DNA of 43,377 bases from Bacteriovoracaceae bacterium (lineage in GTDB: Bacteria; Bdellovibrionota; Bacteriovoracia; Bacteriovoracales; Bacteriovoracaceae), in contig QKCN01000080.1 in NCBI GenBank assembly GCA_003245675.1, positions 1-43,377 of the forward strand, read 5' to 3'. Shown here in pieces: positions 23,372 through 31,751 of this stretch (positions are counted from its first letter, which is position 1; each line of letters begins with the position of its first letter). The notes beneath the pieces are model-generated. The model searched no databases and was not told the origin of the DNA. It was given only the letters and a program-made list of their open reading frames with translations. The translations under genes were made by a program, and so were the position numbers.

Positions 23372-23902
23372 ATGAAGAAATCATACTCTTTGCTTTCTCA
23401 AGGAAAGCTTTCTTTGGAAACTTGTCGGACCATCGCTCCTTTTGCAGAGGAGTTAGCGGTGCAAAAACTTTTAAGGCTACTTATGAAGGGGGCTTTGGAG
23501 CATGTGGAAAAGGAAAGTATTCTCAAGAAGGATAAACGTCCTCTTTCTCTGACGCTGACTTATTGTGGTGCTTATCACATAAAGACAATTAATCGAAATT
23601 TCCGAGGGAAAGATAAGAAGACCGATGTTCTTTCTTTTCCCTCTTTTGAATCTTTGCGTAGGGGCGCTCGGCCGCCTGCCTATGAGCAGGAGCTTTTTTT
23701 GGGGGACATCATTATATGTATTCCCGTAGCACGTTCTCAGGCGAAAAAAATAGGCCATAGCGTCAAGGAAGAAATCGCCCGCCTATTTATTCATGGATTT
23801 TTTCATTTAATGGGATTTGATCATGAGCTGTCAGAAAATGAAGAGATAACCATGCGAAAACACGAGAGAAAGCTCGCTTCTTTGATCAAACTAGAAATCT
23901 AA
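23372..23902 (+). CDS. ybeY: YbeY endoribonuclease (rRNA maturation factor)
   Basis: A 176-residue metalloprotein. The zinc site HGFFHLMGFDH matches the invariant HGxLHLxGYDH, and KKTDVLSFP and LGDIIIC are also diagnostic. YbeY acts in 16S rRNA 3'-end maturation and ribosome quality control. No ribosome binding site precedes ATG 23372; an in-frame ATG at 23483 follows AAGG at six bases and would give 139 residues, closer to many YbeY proteins, so the true start is open. An insertion of Arg/Gly/Pro-rich sequence (SLRRGARPPAYEQ) sits before the LGD motif. Confidence 0.92.
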   Translation: MKKSYSLLSQGKLSLETCRTIAPFAEELAVQKLLRLLMKGALEHVEKESILKKDKRPLSLTLTYCGAYHIKTINRNFRGKDKKTDVLSFPSFESLRRGARPPAYEQELFLGDIIICIPVARSQAKKIGHSVKEEIARLFIHGFFHLMGFDHELSENEEITMRKHERKLASLIKLEI

Positions 23903-24014
23903 CTGTTTGCCTACTCAAACCTGAGTATCCATATTTTGACTAGTTACAAATTTCTTTTTAGAATTTGATTACAGAATTTGTTTATTCTGGGGCGTGAATA
24001 TATTGCAGAGCTTC

Positions 24015-24042
24015 TTGCTAGTCACTCCGAAGCTGCTATACT
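24015..24042 (+). promoter_or_regulatory. Candidate sigma-70 promoter of the barrel gene
   Basis: TTGCTA at 24015-24020, a 16-base spacer, and TATACT at 24037-24042. It sits 30 bases upstream of the outer-membrane barrel gene, which has a GAGGAG ribosome binding site. Confidence 0.6.
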
Positions 24043-24072
24043 GCCCCAAATTTTCTCTTGAGGAGTAATTGA

Positions 24073-25353
24073 ATGAAATATAACAAATCGTTTTGCCTCT
24101 TTGCATCTTGTGTTGCGATTACGGCAGCGGCTGCAGATATTGATGGAACAATTAGTTTTCAGAGTAATCAAGTCGGAAATACAAACAGCGCCCTTGTTGA
24201 AGGGAATAAATATTTTGGAAATTTCAACTTTTCCTATCATGATGCAGCAGCTAAATCTTTTCGCAAAAATGTCAATGTCGCTGCACAAGTTAATGACGCG
24301 AATGATTTTATGTACTCTATTAAAGAGGCCAATATGGTCAAAGATTGGGGGCGTAATCAAGTCGCTGCAGGAAAGATGAAAATTGATTGGAATGAACTCG
24401 ACCAAACTTGGGGTTATGGTTTCATCAACAATCGCCAAAATTTCGATCTTTATAATCCTGATCAAGAAGGACTTATTGGATTCAAGTGGGATCGCAATTT
24501 TCGTCGTTTTAATGTAAGTCTTTTTGCTTCAACTTTTTATATTCCTGAGCTTCAACCTGGACTTGAGGTTGAGGATGGCCAGGTTATTCGCAAAAGTCCT
24601 TGGGCCCGCTCTGTCCCTACTTCAATTAATTCAATGGACCGCGATGTTGGTATCTACTATGATGTGAATATGCCGCAAGCAAAAGATGTTGTCTTCAAGC
24701 AAAGCTTGGGGCTTAACTTCGGATATGATTCTAAGTCCACAGAGTTCAATGTTTTTGCCGTTCGAAAACCCGAAAATAATCCTCGTGTTTCAGGAGTTGG
24801 TGAATACAACGATAAGCGCGGTATGGTGGATGCAAAGATTACTCCTGAATTTGTTTATCACAATGTGACTGGAGCAACGCTGGCAAAGAAGTATAAAGAT
24901 TATCGAGTTTATATTTCTTCTGTTAATGAGTATCCCGATAAACACGAAATCAAAGAGACTGATGAAACCACGGCCATCCAGGATGAACGGGGAAGAAAAA
25001 ATTATGTGGGTATTGGCTCTTGTAGAGTCAATGACAAGCAAAGCATTGGGATCAACTATGTTCAGTTGGTCGATTCAGACTCAGGTTTGGAAGATGACGA
25101 GTTGAAATTTAAAAAGGCAATTAATCTCAATTGGTCGCGAAAAATTGGTAAAAAAATCAATGTAGATTTTGACTATAAGTACGATTTGGTAAGCAAAGAC
25201 CAGATAATTCAGCATAATGCTGCTTACCTAATGGATCGAAATATGTCATTGGCAGTGGGGCTTAAGATTATCTCCGCTCCTAATGACGAGTCTTATTGGG
25301 CCGAATTCAGGGATCAGGATATGGCCTATAGTAGTTTTACCTACTTATTCTAA
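24073..25353 (+). CDS. Outer-membrane beta-barrel protein
   Basis: A 426-residue protein with a signal peptide (about 1-21, ending AAAA-DI). It is rich in alternating polar/aromatic stretches of 8-12 residues typical of barrel strands, and ends in YSSFTYLF, with the C-terminal aromatic residue used by the BAM complex. I do not recognise a specific porin family; the size would suit a barrel of about 16-18 strands. The next gene, 43 bases downstream, encodes a very large lipoprotein, and the two probably form one unit at the outer membrane. Confidence 0.8.
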   Translation: MKYNKSFCLFASCVAITAAAADIDGTISFQSNQVGNTNSALVEGNKYFGNFNFSYHDAAAKSFRKNVNVAAQVNDANDFMYSIKEANMVKDWGRNQVAAGKMKIDWNELDQTWGYGFINNRQNFDLYNPDQEGLIGFKWDRNFRRFNVSLFASTFYIPELQPGLEVEDGQVIRKSPWARSVPTSINSMDRDVGIYYDVNMPQAKDVVFKQSLGLNFGYDSKSTEFNVFAVRKPENNPRVSGVGEYNDKRGMVDAKITPEFVYHNVTGATLAKKYKDYRVYISSVNEYPDKHEIKETDETTAIQDERGRKNYVGIGSCRVNDKQSIGINYVQLVDSDSGLEDDELKFKKAINLNWSRKIGKKINVDFDYKYDLVSKDQIIQHNAAYLMDRNMSLAVGLKIISAPNDESYWAEFRDQDMAYSSFTYLF

Positions 25354-25396
25354 AGAAAGGGATTTCAACGTTATTTAATTTTACAAGGAGATGATT

Positions 25397-28300
25397 ATGT
25401 TTAAATTGCATAGTCGTTTAGTGATAGGTTTTATCTTTTTATCAACTTTAGTTTCTTGCGGTGGCTACTTCGGCGACGAGGCTGTGGATGCTAATGAGAA
25501 ATACCAAAAAATAATTGAGCCACAAACTGGTGATCGCTGCGATTTGGATAAATTTCAAGAGCCCAAGCGCGATTTATCTATGGTTTTAGAGGCTGATATT
25601 TCGGAATATATTGATTGCCTGAAAAACAATCTTGCGTATATCCGTAAAAAAGTTCGCACCGAAAAAGAAGATCATTTTTCCAAAGCAACACTTGAACGAG
25701 TTGCTAAAGATTTCCTTGATCAAGCAGATGCCACTGATATGATTGATGGGCTACGCACGGCCTTTGAAGTTGATGCTTTGGTTTTTAATGGTGATGGCGA
25801 GTATATGCATTATTCCAATATGTACCGCATATTGGATTTACTCAAAGTTTTTAATAAAGAATACATTACTGCGATTGGCCCAGTGGTTGATATGGCCGAT
25901 ACCAGAAGTTCTTTTACTTTTGCGGAGCACCGCAAGGCCATGGCCAGTTTACGTGCCTCTGTAGGGCGTTTGGTCGCGGAATTTGAGAAGGCAATTGATG
26001 AGCAAGCAAGTATTTCTAAAAAAGTAAGATCCGCATCGACTCCAATTAATCTCCTTACTGTTATGGATCGCCTTGAAACAGAGGACAATGCTGAAACTAT
26101 CAAATTGATTCGCGATTGGCTTTTTACAAAACGTGCTTTTTTTGGGGGAGAAGAGGATATTCTCAGCAAACCCGAGCTATATGATCTCTTTGATAAAGTA
26201 GGAGACTTAATTGTCGCCGCTTATGATATGTATCATGCTAGCCGCATCACTTATACTGAAGCGCAGAAGGGGCAAGATACTTTGCTTTATAAAAATGCGA
26301 CTTTGCAGTTTATTAAGCATCGCCATATCTTTGCAGATGATGCTGCCGAAGAGGCGATGGTGAGTTTAGATAGAGCTCTTTATATTGGTCGAGAATACTT
26401 TTATGATGTCTTCTCTGATAATGATATTCCAGAAGATCAGTGGAATGATGAACCAATTAAAGACTTTTTGAATTTTGATCATATGATTTTGGCCGCCTTT
26501 CACGCCAATCACTCCCTCTTTGGTGAACCCAGTGATAGAGTTTCTTTTCGCAATTTAGTCGATTTATTATTGTTCACTTACCAAGTTATGGAACAATATG
26601 ATTTTGTATGGAAAGACGTTTTTGCTATCTCTGATGATGATAGTAATGAAGAAGATAAAGGCTCTGTTTTTGATAAAGAAATTTTTGAAAAGGACAAGGC
26701 GTCCTTTACCAAAAGTGTAACGCAAGTAAGATCAGATTTTTTGGCCCTACAAAAGAAAGTTGGCCGTCCTGTTGATTCTGATCCACTTGATCTCAATTTA
26801 CTTATTGATTGGATGAAAACCACTGATTCCATTCAAGATTTAGAAGATGTGAAGAAGTTTCTTTTTTTGAAGCCTACTTTATTAGGGGGCGCGCAAACAG
26901 AAGTTACTCTTACTGAATTTGAAAATCTTTTTGCTAAAATTGAAGTGCTGGGACCTTTCTTCTATGAAATCTGGAAAATGACCGATTTTGAAGAGATCCC
27001 TGAAAGCGAATACGATTGGGCGCTCACCAAGTTTTATAAAATGATTCAGGGACTGCGCTCTAGTCTATATACAGAAGAGCCTGCGGCAACTCGTTTTGAG
27101 GTTAAAGACTTTATTAAGGCGGGTGAAACATTTAAAGATGACTTTGATATCACCAATTACCACGATGAGATTAGTGAAATCAAAACGCGTCTTTTAGGTG
27201 GAGATCTTGAAGCCTTTAACTTTAATGATGTTGATGCTCTTTTTGCGCTTTTAGAAGATCTTTTGAAAGAGCTTACCTTTACTTATAAGTTCTATGAAGC
27301 TCATGAAGATCAGATTGCAAAGAATGGGCGAGCAATTGATCCTAAAGGAGAGCTTGCTGCTGTGATGAAGGGCTACTACACAGAAGAATTTTCTCAAGAA
27401 GAAAATGCACGTTATCTAAAAGATGCCATGCGTATTCTTTTAAAATACCGCTTTTTTAATACCGAAAAAGTAAAAATTGAAGCGTTTGATGGTGAAGTGA
27501 AGGAGACGCGTTTTCCTTTCTTTGGCAATCAGTTTCATCGTTCTGCTTATGGCGCTGTGGAGATTGCGGCTTACAACTACCTTGTTAAAGAGCTTTTCCG
27601 TGTTTATGAGGGAGAGTATTTAGCTGATTTAGATGAGTATCGTATTAATGAAGAGCAGTTCAAAACCATTCTTTCTACTTATGAGAAAATTTTGCGCGAT
27701 TTTGAACTTTGGAATGAGTTCCGTACTAAGCCTGATGGAACTCAAGTGGGTGGAGTAGCTGAATTTGCAGCTAACGCACTTTTGACCAACGACCTTTTTC
27801 AATATCAAGGAAATGGCGATAGCCACGTTGGTTCCAATGAATTGACTGAGTACGCTGTTCTTGGCATGGGTGCCGGTGTTTTGGCCGGAAAATTGTTTGA
27901 TATTTTGAAATATGATCTTTGTAAGGATGAACTGGGACCAGCCACTGCGCCTCGTGACTCTTATGGCAATATTGTTGAAGGATATGAGCAAAGTCCTTCT
28001 AAGGCTTGTGTAAATCGTAATCTTTGGCCATTGGTTTTTAAATACAAAGATTTCATTCCTGGGCTAGAGGATTTTTACAATAACGTGATTACGAGTGAAG
28101 AAGCTCGCGAGAAATATCTTCTGAATATTGAAAACTTTGCCCAAGATTATCCTTGGGAAGAGTATATGGGCCCACGTGATTTTATGCTGACAGTGGGAGG
28201 AATTTATAATACAGATTCTATTCTTCTTCGCATGGATGATCAGCGAGTGGACAATATTGTCGATCACGATGAACTGGTAAGCTACTTTCCGCTTTTTAAA

Positions 28301-28519
28301 GATGCGATCTATGATTATACCAGAACACATGATCTAGATATTATTAGTAATGATAAGCGCTGTTTAACGGTGTTTGAAGCCTTGGTTTACTACCAGCGTG
28401 TGCCAACCAACTGGGAATTTATCCAGATGTGGAAGGTTCATGGTAAGAAATGGAAGAAGAAAAATATCAAGGCCGATCGCATGACCATTTCTATTATTCT
28501 TAATTTCTTAGTTAGCTAA
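25397..28519 (+). CDS. Very large lipoprotein with EF-hand-like repeats
   Basis: A 1040-residue lipoprotein. The signal peptide ends LSTLVSC with lipidated Cys at about 21, followed by GGYFGDE. The mature protein is acidic and mostly helical. At least six loosely similar segments occur, each with Gly/Asn/Asp-rich loops followed by a hydrophobic helix: about residue 131 (NGDGEYMHYSNMYRIL), 249 (GGEEDILSKPELYDLF), 496 (GGAQTEVTLTEFENLF), 598 (GGDLEAFNFNDVDALF), 804 (NGDSHVGSNELTEYA), 950 (DDQRVDNIVDHDELVSYF). They recall degenerate EF-hands, so calcium binding is possible but unproven. ATG 25397 follows AAGGAG; an ATG two codons earlier is less well spaced. No family recognised. Confidence 0.8.
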   Translation: MFKLHSRLVIGFIFLSTLVSCGGYFGDEAVDANEKYQKIIEPQTGDRCDLDKFQEPKRDLSMVLEADISEYIDCLKNNLAYIRKKVRTEKEDHFSKATLERVAKDFLDQADATDMIDGLRTAFEVDALVFNGDGEYMHYSNMYRILDLLKVFNKEYITAIGPVVDMADTRSSFTFAEHRKAMASLRASVGRLVAEFEKAIDEQASISKKVRSASTPINLLTVMDRLETEDNAETIKLIRDWLFTKRAFFGGEEDILSKPELYDLFDKVGDLIVAAYDMYHASRITYTEAQKGQDTLLYKNATLQFIKHRHIFADDAAEEAMVSLDRALYIGREYFYDVFSDNDIPEDQWNDEPIKDFLNFDHMILAAFHANHSLFGEPSDRVSFRNLVDLLLFTYQVMEQYDFVWKDVFAISDDDSNEEDKGSVFDKEIFEKDKASFTKSVTQVRSDFLALQKKVGRPVDSDPLDLNLLIDWMKTTDSIQDLEDVKKFLFLKPTLLGGAQTEVTLTEFENLFAKIEVLGPFFYEIWKMTDFEEIPESEYDWALTKFYKMIQGLRSSLYTEEPAATRFEVKDFIKAGETFKDDFDITNYHDEISEIKTRLLGGDLEAFNFNDVDALFALLEDLLKELTFTYKFYEAHEDQIAKNGRAIDPKGELAAVMKGYYTEEFSQEENARYLKDAMRILLKYRFFNTEKVKIEAFDGEVKETRFPFFGNQFHRSAYGAVEIAAYNYLVKELFRVYEGEYLADLDEYRINEEQFKTILSTYEKILRDFELWNEFRTKPDGTQVGGVAEFAANALLTNDLFQYQGNGDSHVGSNELTEYAVLGMGAGVLAGKLFDILKYDLCKDELGPATAPRDSYGNIVEGYEQSPSKACVNRNLWPLVFKYKDFIPGLEDFYNNVITSEEAREKYLLNIENFAQDYPWEEYMGPRDFMLTVGGIYNTDSILLRMDDQRVDNIVDHDELVSYFPLFKDAIYDYTRTHDLDIISNDKRCLTVFEALVYYQRVPTNWEFIQMWKVHGKKWKKKNIKADRMTISIILNFLVS

Positions 28520-28523
28520 TATC

Positions 28524-28590
28524 AGGTACGTCCATACTTTTGCTAAGCGCAGCGTTCAACGCAGCGCTTAGCAAAAGTATGGACGTACCT
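28524..28590. repeat. Perfect 27-bp inverted repeat between convergent genes
   Basis: Arms at 28524-28550 and 28564-28590 are exact reverse complements, beginning AGGTACGTCCATAC. The 13-base loop itself contains GCGTT/AACGC, so the hairpin can extend further. It fills the gap between two convergent genes and includes the stop codon of the minus-strand gene. Neither side has a T-run. Confidence 0.9.
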
Positions 28591-29542
28591 AAAGCAAGAA
28601 AGCAAAAACACCTAAAAGATTGATCACTGCCAAAAAGAGGAAAATGATATTGAAATAGGATGCCCCGTTGGGGTCTCCTATGGCAGAAAAAAGCAAGAAA
28701 AAGCTTGCATGTCCAACGCCCAGTCCTTGGGGTGTGATGGGAATGGCAATGCTAATGAGTCCGATTGGGAGTAAAAAGATCACATCCATCATCGAAGTCG
28801 TTTCTGGAAGATTGGGGGCCAATAGTACCCAGTAGAGAGCAAAATTTAAAATTGTGATAAAGAGGCTAAGTATCAGTGCTTTAAAAAGGACTTGGGGATG
28901 CTGTCCAATAAAGGCGATCTCTGAAAAAAAGTGTTCTAGTTTTTTTCCTAATAGGGGAATAGGGGCAAGTAGCTTTTGGCTGAGGAAGTTGAGGAGGCGA
29001 GGTTTGAGAATCATAAGCCAAAAAGAGCCCGTACCTAGGCCAAGCAATAAGTTGATGCCATACCAGCCCAGTAGTTCCTTATTAAAACGAAAAAAATAAG
29101 AGTAGGCTGTCGCGATCAGAGTGAGGAGTACCAGTGTCGATAGCCCGATCACGCGATCAAGTAGTACTGTCCCTGTCAGAAAGCTGATTTTGAAATGAGG
29201 TTCATCTTTTCGAAGATAGAAAACTTTGATGAGATCGCCGCTGACGGCACCAGGCATAAAAGCACTAAAGAATTGCCCAATCCAGTTCAATTTTAAAAAG
29301 GAGCGAATTTTCACTTTATTGGGGACGAGATCAACCAGCAGTTTCCAGCGAAAGGCGATCAGACAGCAATCAAAAGCACCAAGTAAAATGACCCAAAACC
29401 AAGTTATGGGGCGTTGCAAAGATTGCTTTAAAAGGCTCAGGTCAATTTTTCCGCTCTGATAAAACCACCAAATAATAATTGCTGCGAGGCTGAATTTGGC
29501 CAAAAAGAGTAGGATATTTTTGGCGACTTTGCGTGTTTTCAC
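28589..29542 (-). CDS. Flippase-like membrane protein (LPG_synthase_TM/UPF0104)
   Basis: A 317-residue protein with about eight transmembrane helices. Family signatures include WKLLVDLVP, FSAFMPGAVSGDLIKVFYL (the conserved PGxxGGD-like loop) and LLDRVIGLSTLVLL, with VGHASFFLLF near the end. The group is related to the membrane part of lysylphosphatidylglycerol synthase/flippase (MprF) and often accompanies polysaccharide or lipid glycosyltransferases. The GTG start overlaps the stop of the upstream glycosyltransferase (TAGTG), indicating translational coupling and a shared pathway in envelope glycolipid handling. The substrate is unknown. Confidence 0.85.
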   Translation of the reverse strand: MKTRKVAKNILLFLAKFSLAAIIIWWFYQSGKIDLSLLKQSLQRPITWFWVILLGAFDCCLIAFRWKLLVDLVPNKVKIRSFLKLNWIGQFFSAFMPGAVSGDLIKVFYLRKDEPHFKISFLTGTVLLDRVIGLSTLVLLTLIATAYSYFFRFNKELLGWYGINLLLGLGTGSFWLMILKPRLLNFLSQKLLAPIPLLGKKLEHFFSEIAFIGQHPQVLFKALILSLFITILNFALYWVLLAPNLPETTSMMDVIFLLPIGLISIAIPITPQGLGVGHASFFLLFSAIGDPNGASYFNIIFLFLAVINLLGVFAFLL

Positions 29543-30300
29543 TAAAGATCTCTTTTAAGAAGCTTCATGGAAAACTTCATAAAGATAGAATGGGCCGCAT
29601 TTATGGCAATGATAAATCCAGGAACACCATCTAAAAATCCTTTTTTTAAAATGTAACATTCTAAAAATTTGAAAGGAGGTTTTAGAATCATTTTACTAAA
29701 GCAGCTAAAGGGAGACAGATTTTGTTTTAGGGCAGCGGCTCCCATGCGGGCATATTTAACATTGATATTAACTTGTGAGGCGATAGTGGGAAATGAGTAG
29801 TGGTACAGTAGACCATCTAGTTTTTGAACACTAATTTGCTTTCCATCAAGGGCAGTGACTTTTTCATGCACCGTTGGTTCGGTAAAACAGGCGTTCTCCT
29901 TTTGGTACAGTCTAATAATGTGATCCGGAAACCAGCCACCATGTCTGATCCAGCGCCCGCAAAAAGATGTCAGGCGATTGATATAGAAAATGGTTTGGGC
30001 GGGAGTTGCCGAAAGAGTTTCAAGAATATTTTCTTGTAGTTCTTTGGAAATCTCTTCATCGGCATCCAGCGAAAAAATCCATTCGCCCAGAGCTTGAGAA
30101 GCGGCGTAATTTTTTTGATTTCCATGGTTCACAAAAGGATGGTGGAAGACTTTGGCCCCTAGGCTTTGGGCGATTTCCACGGTGCGGTCTTGACTCCCTG
30201 AGTCGATGACAACGACCTCATCAGCAAAGGCTGCCGATAGAATGGCCCTTTCGATATTTTTTTCCTCATTTAATGTGATGATGGTGACAGATAGCTTCAT
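29542..30300 (-). CDS. Family 2 glycosyltransferase, WaaE/KdtX-like
   Basis: A 252-residue GT-A enzyme. It begins KLSVTIITLNEEKNIERAI, then VVVIDSGSQDRTVEIA, GNQKNYAASQALGEWIFSLDADEEIS (DAD metal/nucleotide motif) and GGWFPDHIIRLYQK. This layout matches the WaaE/KdtX group that adds a sugar to LPS core. A hydrophobic C-terminal region could associate with the membrane. ATG 30300 gives the normal start; an in-frame TTG at 30339 would add 13 residues, and neither has a good ribosome binding site. Coupled to the flippase-like gene. Confidence 0.88.
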   Translation of the reverse strand: MKLSVTIITLNEEKNIERAILSAAFADEVVVIDSGSQDRTVEIAQSLGAKVFHHPFVNHGNQKNYAASQALGEWIFSLDADEEISKELQENILETLSATPAQTIFYINRLTSFCGRWIRHGGWFPDHIIRLYQKENACFTEPTVHEKVTALDGKQISVQKLDGLLYHYSFPTIASQVNINVKYARMGAAALKQNLSPFSCFSKMILKPPFKFLECYILKKGFLDGVPGFIIAINAAHSIFMKFSMKLLKRDL

Positions 30301-30349
30301 ATATAGGAGAATTCTAACGCTAAATGATTGTCTTTTCAATTGGTGACAT

Positions 30350-30393
30350 TACTTTTCGCAAAAGCCTTGTTGTGAATGCTTTTGCAAAAAGTA
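30350..30393. repeat. 16-bp inverted repeat upstream of ugd
   Basis: TACTTTTCGCAAAAGC at 30350-30365 pairs with 30378-30393 with a single mismatch and a 12-base loop. Each arm is also nearly self-complementary (CTTTT...AAAAG). It lies between the divergent glycosyltransferase and ugd genes, 26 bases ahead of the ugd start, so it could be an operator or a 5'-UTR hairpin. Confidence 0.75.
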
Positions 30394-30418
30394 TATGGCA
30401 CTCGTCTCGGAGGAAATA

Positions 30419-31729
30419 ATGCGCGTTGCGATGATAGGAACGGGGTATGTGGGGCTTGTTTCAGGAACTTGTTTTGCTGAAATTGGTCATAGTGTGGTTT
30501 GCTTGGATATTGATCAACAAAAAATTGAGATTCTAAAATCTGGAGGGGTGCCTATTTATGAACCAGGTTTGAAGGATCTTATTGCGCGCAATGTGAAGGC
30601 TGGGCATTTAACTTTTTCCAATAATTATGAAGATATCACAGCTGCTCAAATTATCTTTTTGGGGGTTGGGACTCCATCTCGTGAAAATGGTGAGGCTAAT
30701 TTGGATTACCTCTATGCTGCGGCTAAAGATGTTGCGCAAAATATGAAAGATGGTGCCATCGTCGTGATTAAATCGACGGTACCAGTAGGAACACATTTGG
30801 AAGTTGCTCGCGTGATGCATGAAACGACGAATAAAAAATTTTCAATCGTCAATAATCCAGAGTTTTTGAAAGAAGGATCGGCCATCGACGATTTTATGAA
30901 ACCCGATCGCGTGGTGATTGGACATGCCGATGCTGCCAGTGCCGAGATGATGGATGAGCTATATGCTCCTCTGGTACGTCAAGGTAATCCCATTATTAAA
31001 ATGAGTAACATGTCCGCAGAAATGACCAAATATGCGGCCAATAGTTTTTTGGCGACGAAAATTTCGTTTATCAACGAGATCGCGAAATTGTGTGACATTG
31101 TTGGCGCCGATATTGAAGAGGTTCGCCACGGTATCACTTCCGACCAGCGCATTGGAAAGCACTTCCTTTACCCTGGCGCAGGATATGGCGGCAGTTGCTT
31201 TCCTAAAGATGTCAGTGCTCTTTTGAAAACGGCCAAAAAAGTGGATATGGAGATGAAGGTTATTCAGGCAACTGAAGATGCCAATCGTCTCCAAAAAACT
31301 TATCTCTTTGAAAAAATGATGAAGCATTATCAAGGCAATATTAAAGGTAAGGTTTTTGCGTTCTGGGGTGTCTCATTCAAACCCAATACTGATGATATTC
31401 GTGAGGCCCCGGCCATTTATATGGCAGAAGCAATTTATAAAGCGGGAGGCAAGGTTCAGTTTTATGATTCTGTTGCCGCTGAAAATTTTGAAAAGCTCTT
31501 TTTGTCTAAAGGATTAGAGTTAAAAAGGGCAGAGAACAAATATGAAGTCCTTAAAGGGGCAGATGCCTTAGTGTTGATGACTGAATGGGGAGAGTTTCGA
31601 TCTCCTGATTATGAGTTCATCAAAGAGGCATTGAACGATGCAGTTATTTTTGATGGAAGAAATTTATTTTCTCGTCGTCGCATTCAAGAGCTAGGCTTTC
31701 AGTATTATGCGATTGGGCGCAAAATTTAA
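30419..31729 (+). CDS. ugd: UDP-glucose 6-dehydrogenase
   Basis: A 436-residue NAD-dependent enzyme oxidising UDP-glucose to UDP-glucuronate for capsule or LPS sugars. The Rossmann start VAMIGTGYVGLVSGTCFAE, KSTVPVGT, NNPEFLKEGSAIDDF and GAGYGGSCFPKD with catalytic Cys260 are present, followed by the C-terminal FWGVSFKPNTDDIREAP. ATG 30419 follows GGAGG; an in-frame ATG at 30395 is not supported by a ribosome binding site. Length and residues are normal. It stands next to envelope glycosyltransferase genes. Confidence 0.96.
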   Translation: MRVAMIGTGYVGLVSGTCFAEIGHSVVCLDIDQQKIEILKSGGVPIYEPGLKDLIARNVKAGHLTFSNNYEDITAAQIIFLGVGTPSRENGEANLDYLYAAAKDVAQNMKDGAIVVIKSTVPVGTHLEVARVMHETTNKKFSIVNNPEFLKEGSAIDDFMKPDRVVIGHADAASAEMMDELYAPLVRQGNPIIKMSNMSAEMTKYAANSFLATKISFINEIAKLCDIVGADIEEVRHGITSDQRIGKHFLYPGAGYGGSCFPKDVSALLKTAKKVDMEMKVIQATEDANRLQKTYLFEKMMKHYQGNIKGKVFAFWGVSFKPNTDDIREAPAIYMAEAIYKAGGKVQFYDSVAAENFEKLFLSKGLELKRAENKYEVLKGADALVLMTEWGEFRSPDYEFIKEALNDAVIFDGRNLFSRRRIQELGFQYYAIGRKI

Positions 31730-31751
31730 TTAGGATACAAAGGATTTGTTT

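Noticed and set aside
28524-28590. Long hairpin considered as a bidirectional intrinsic terminator
   Set aside because: No T-run follows the stem on either strand, and the stem is much longer than usual.
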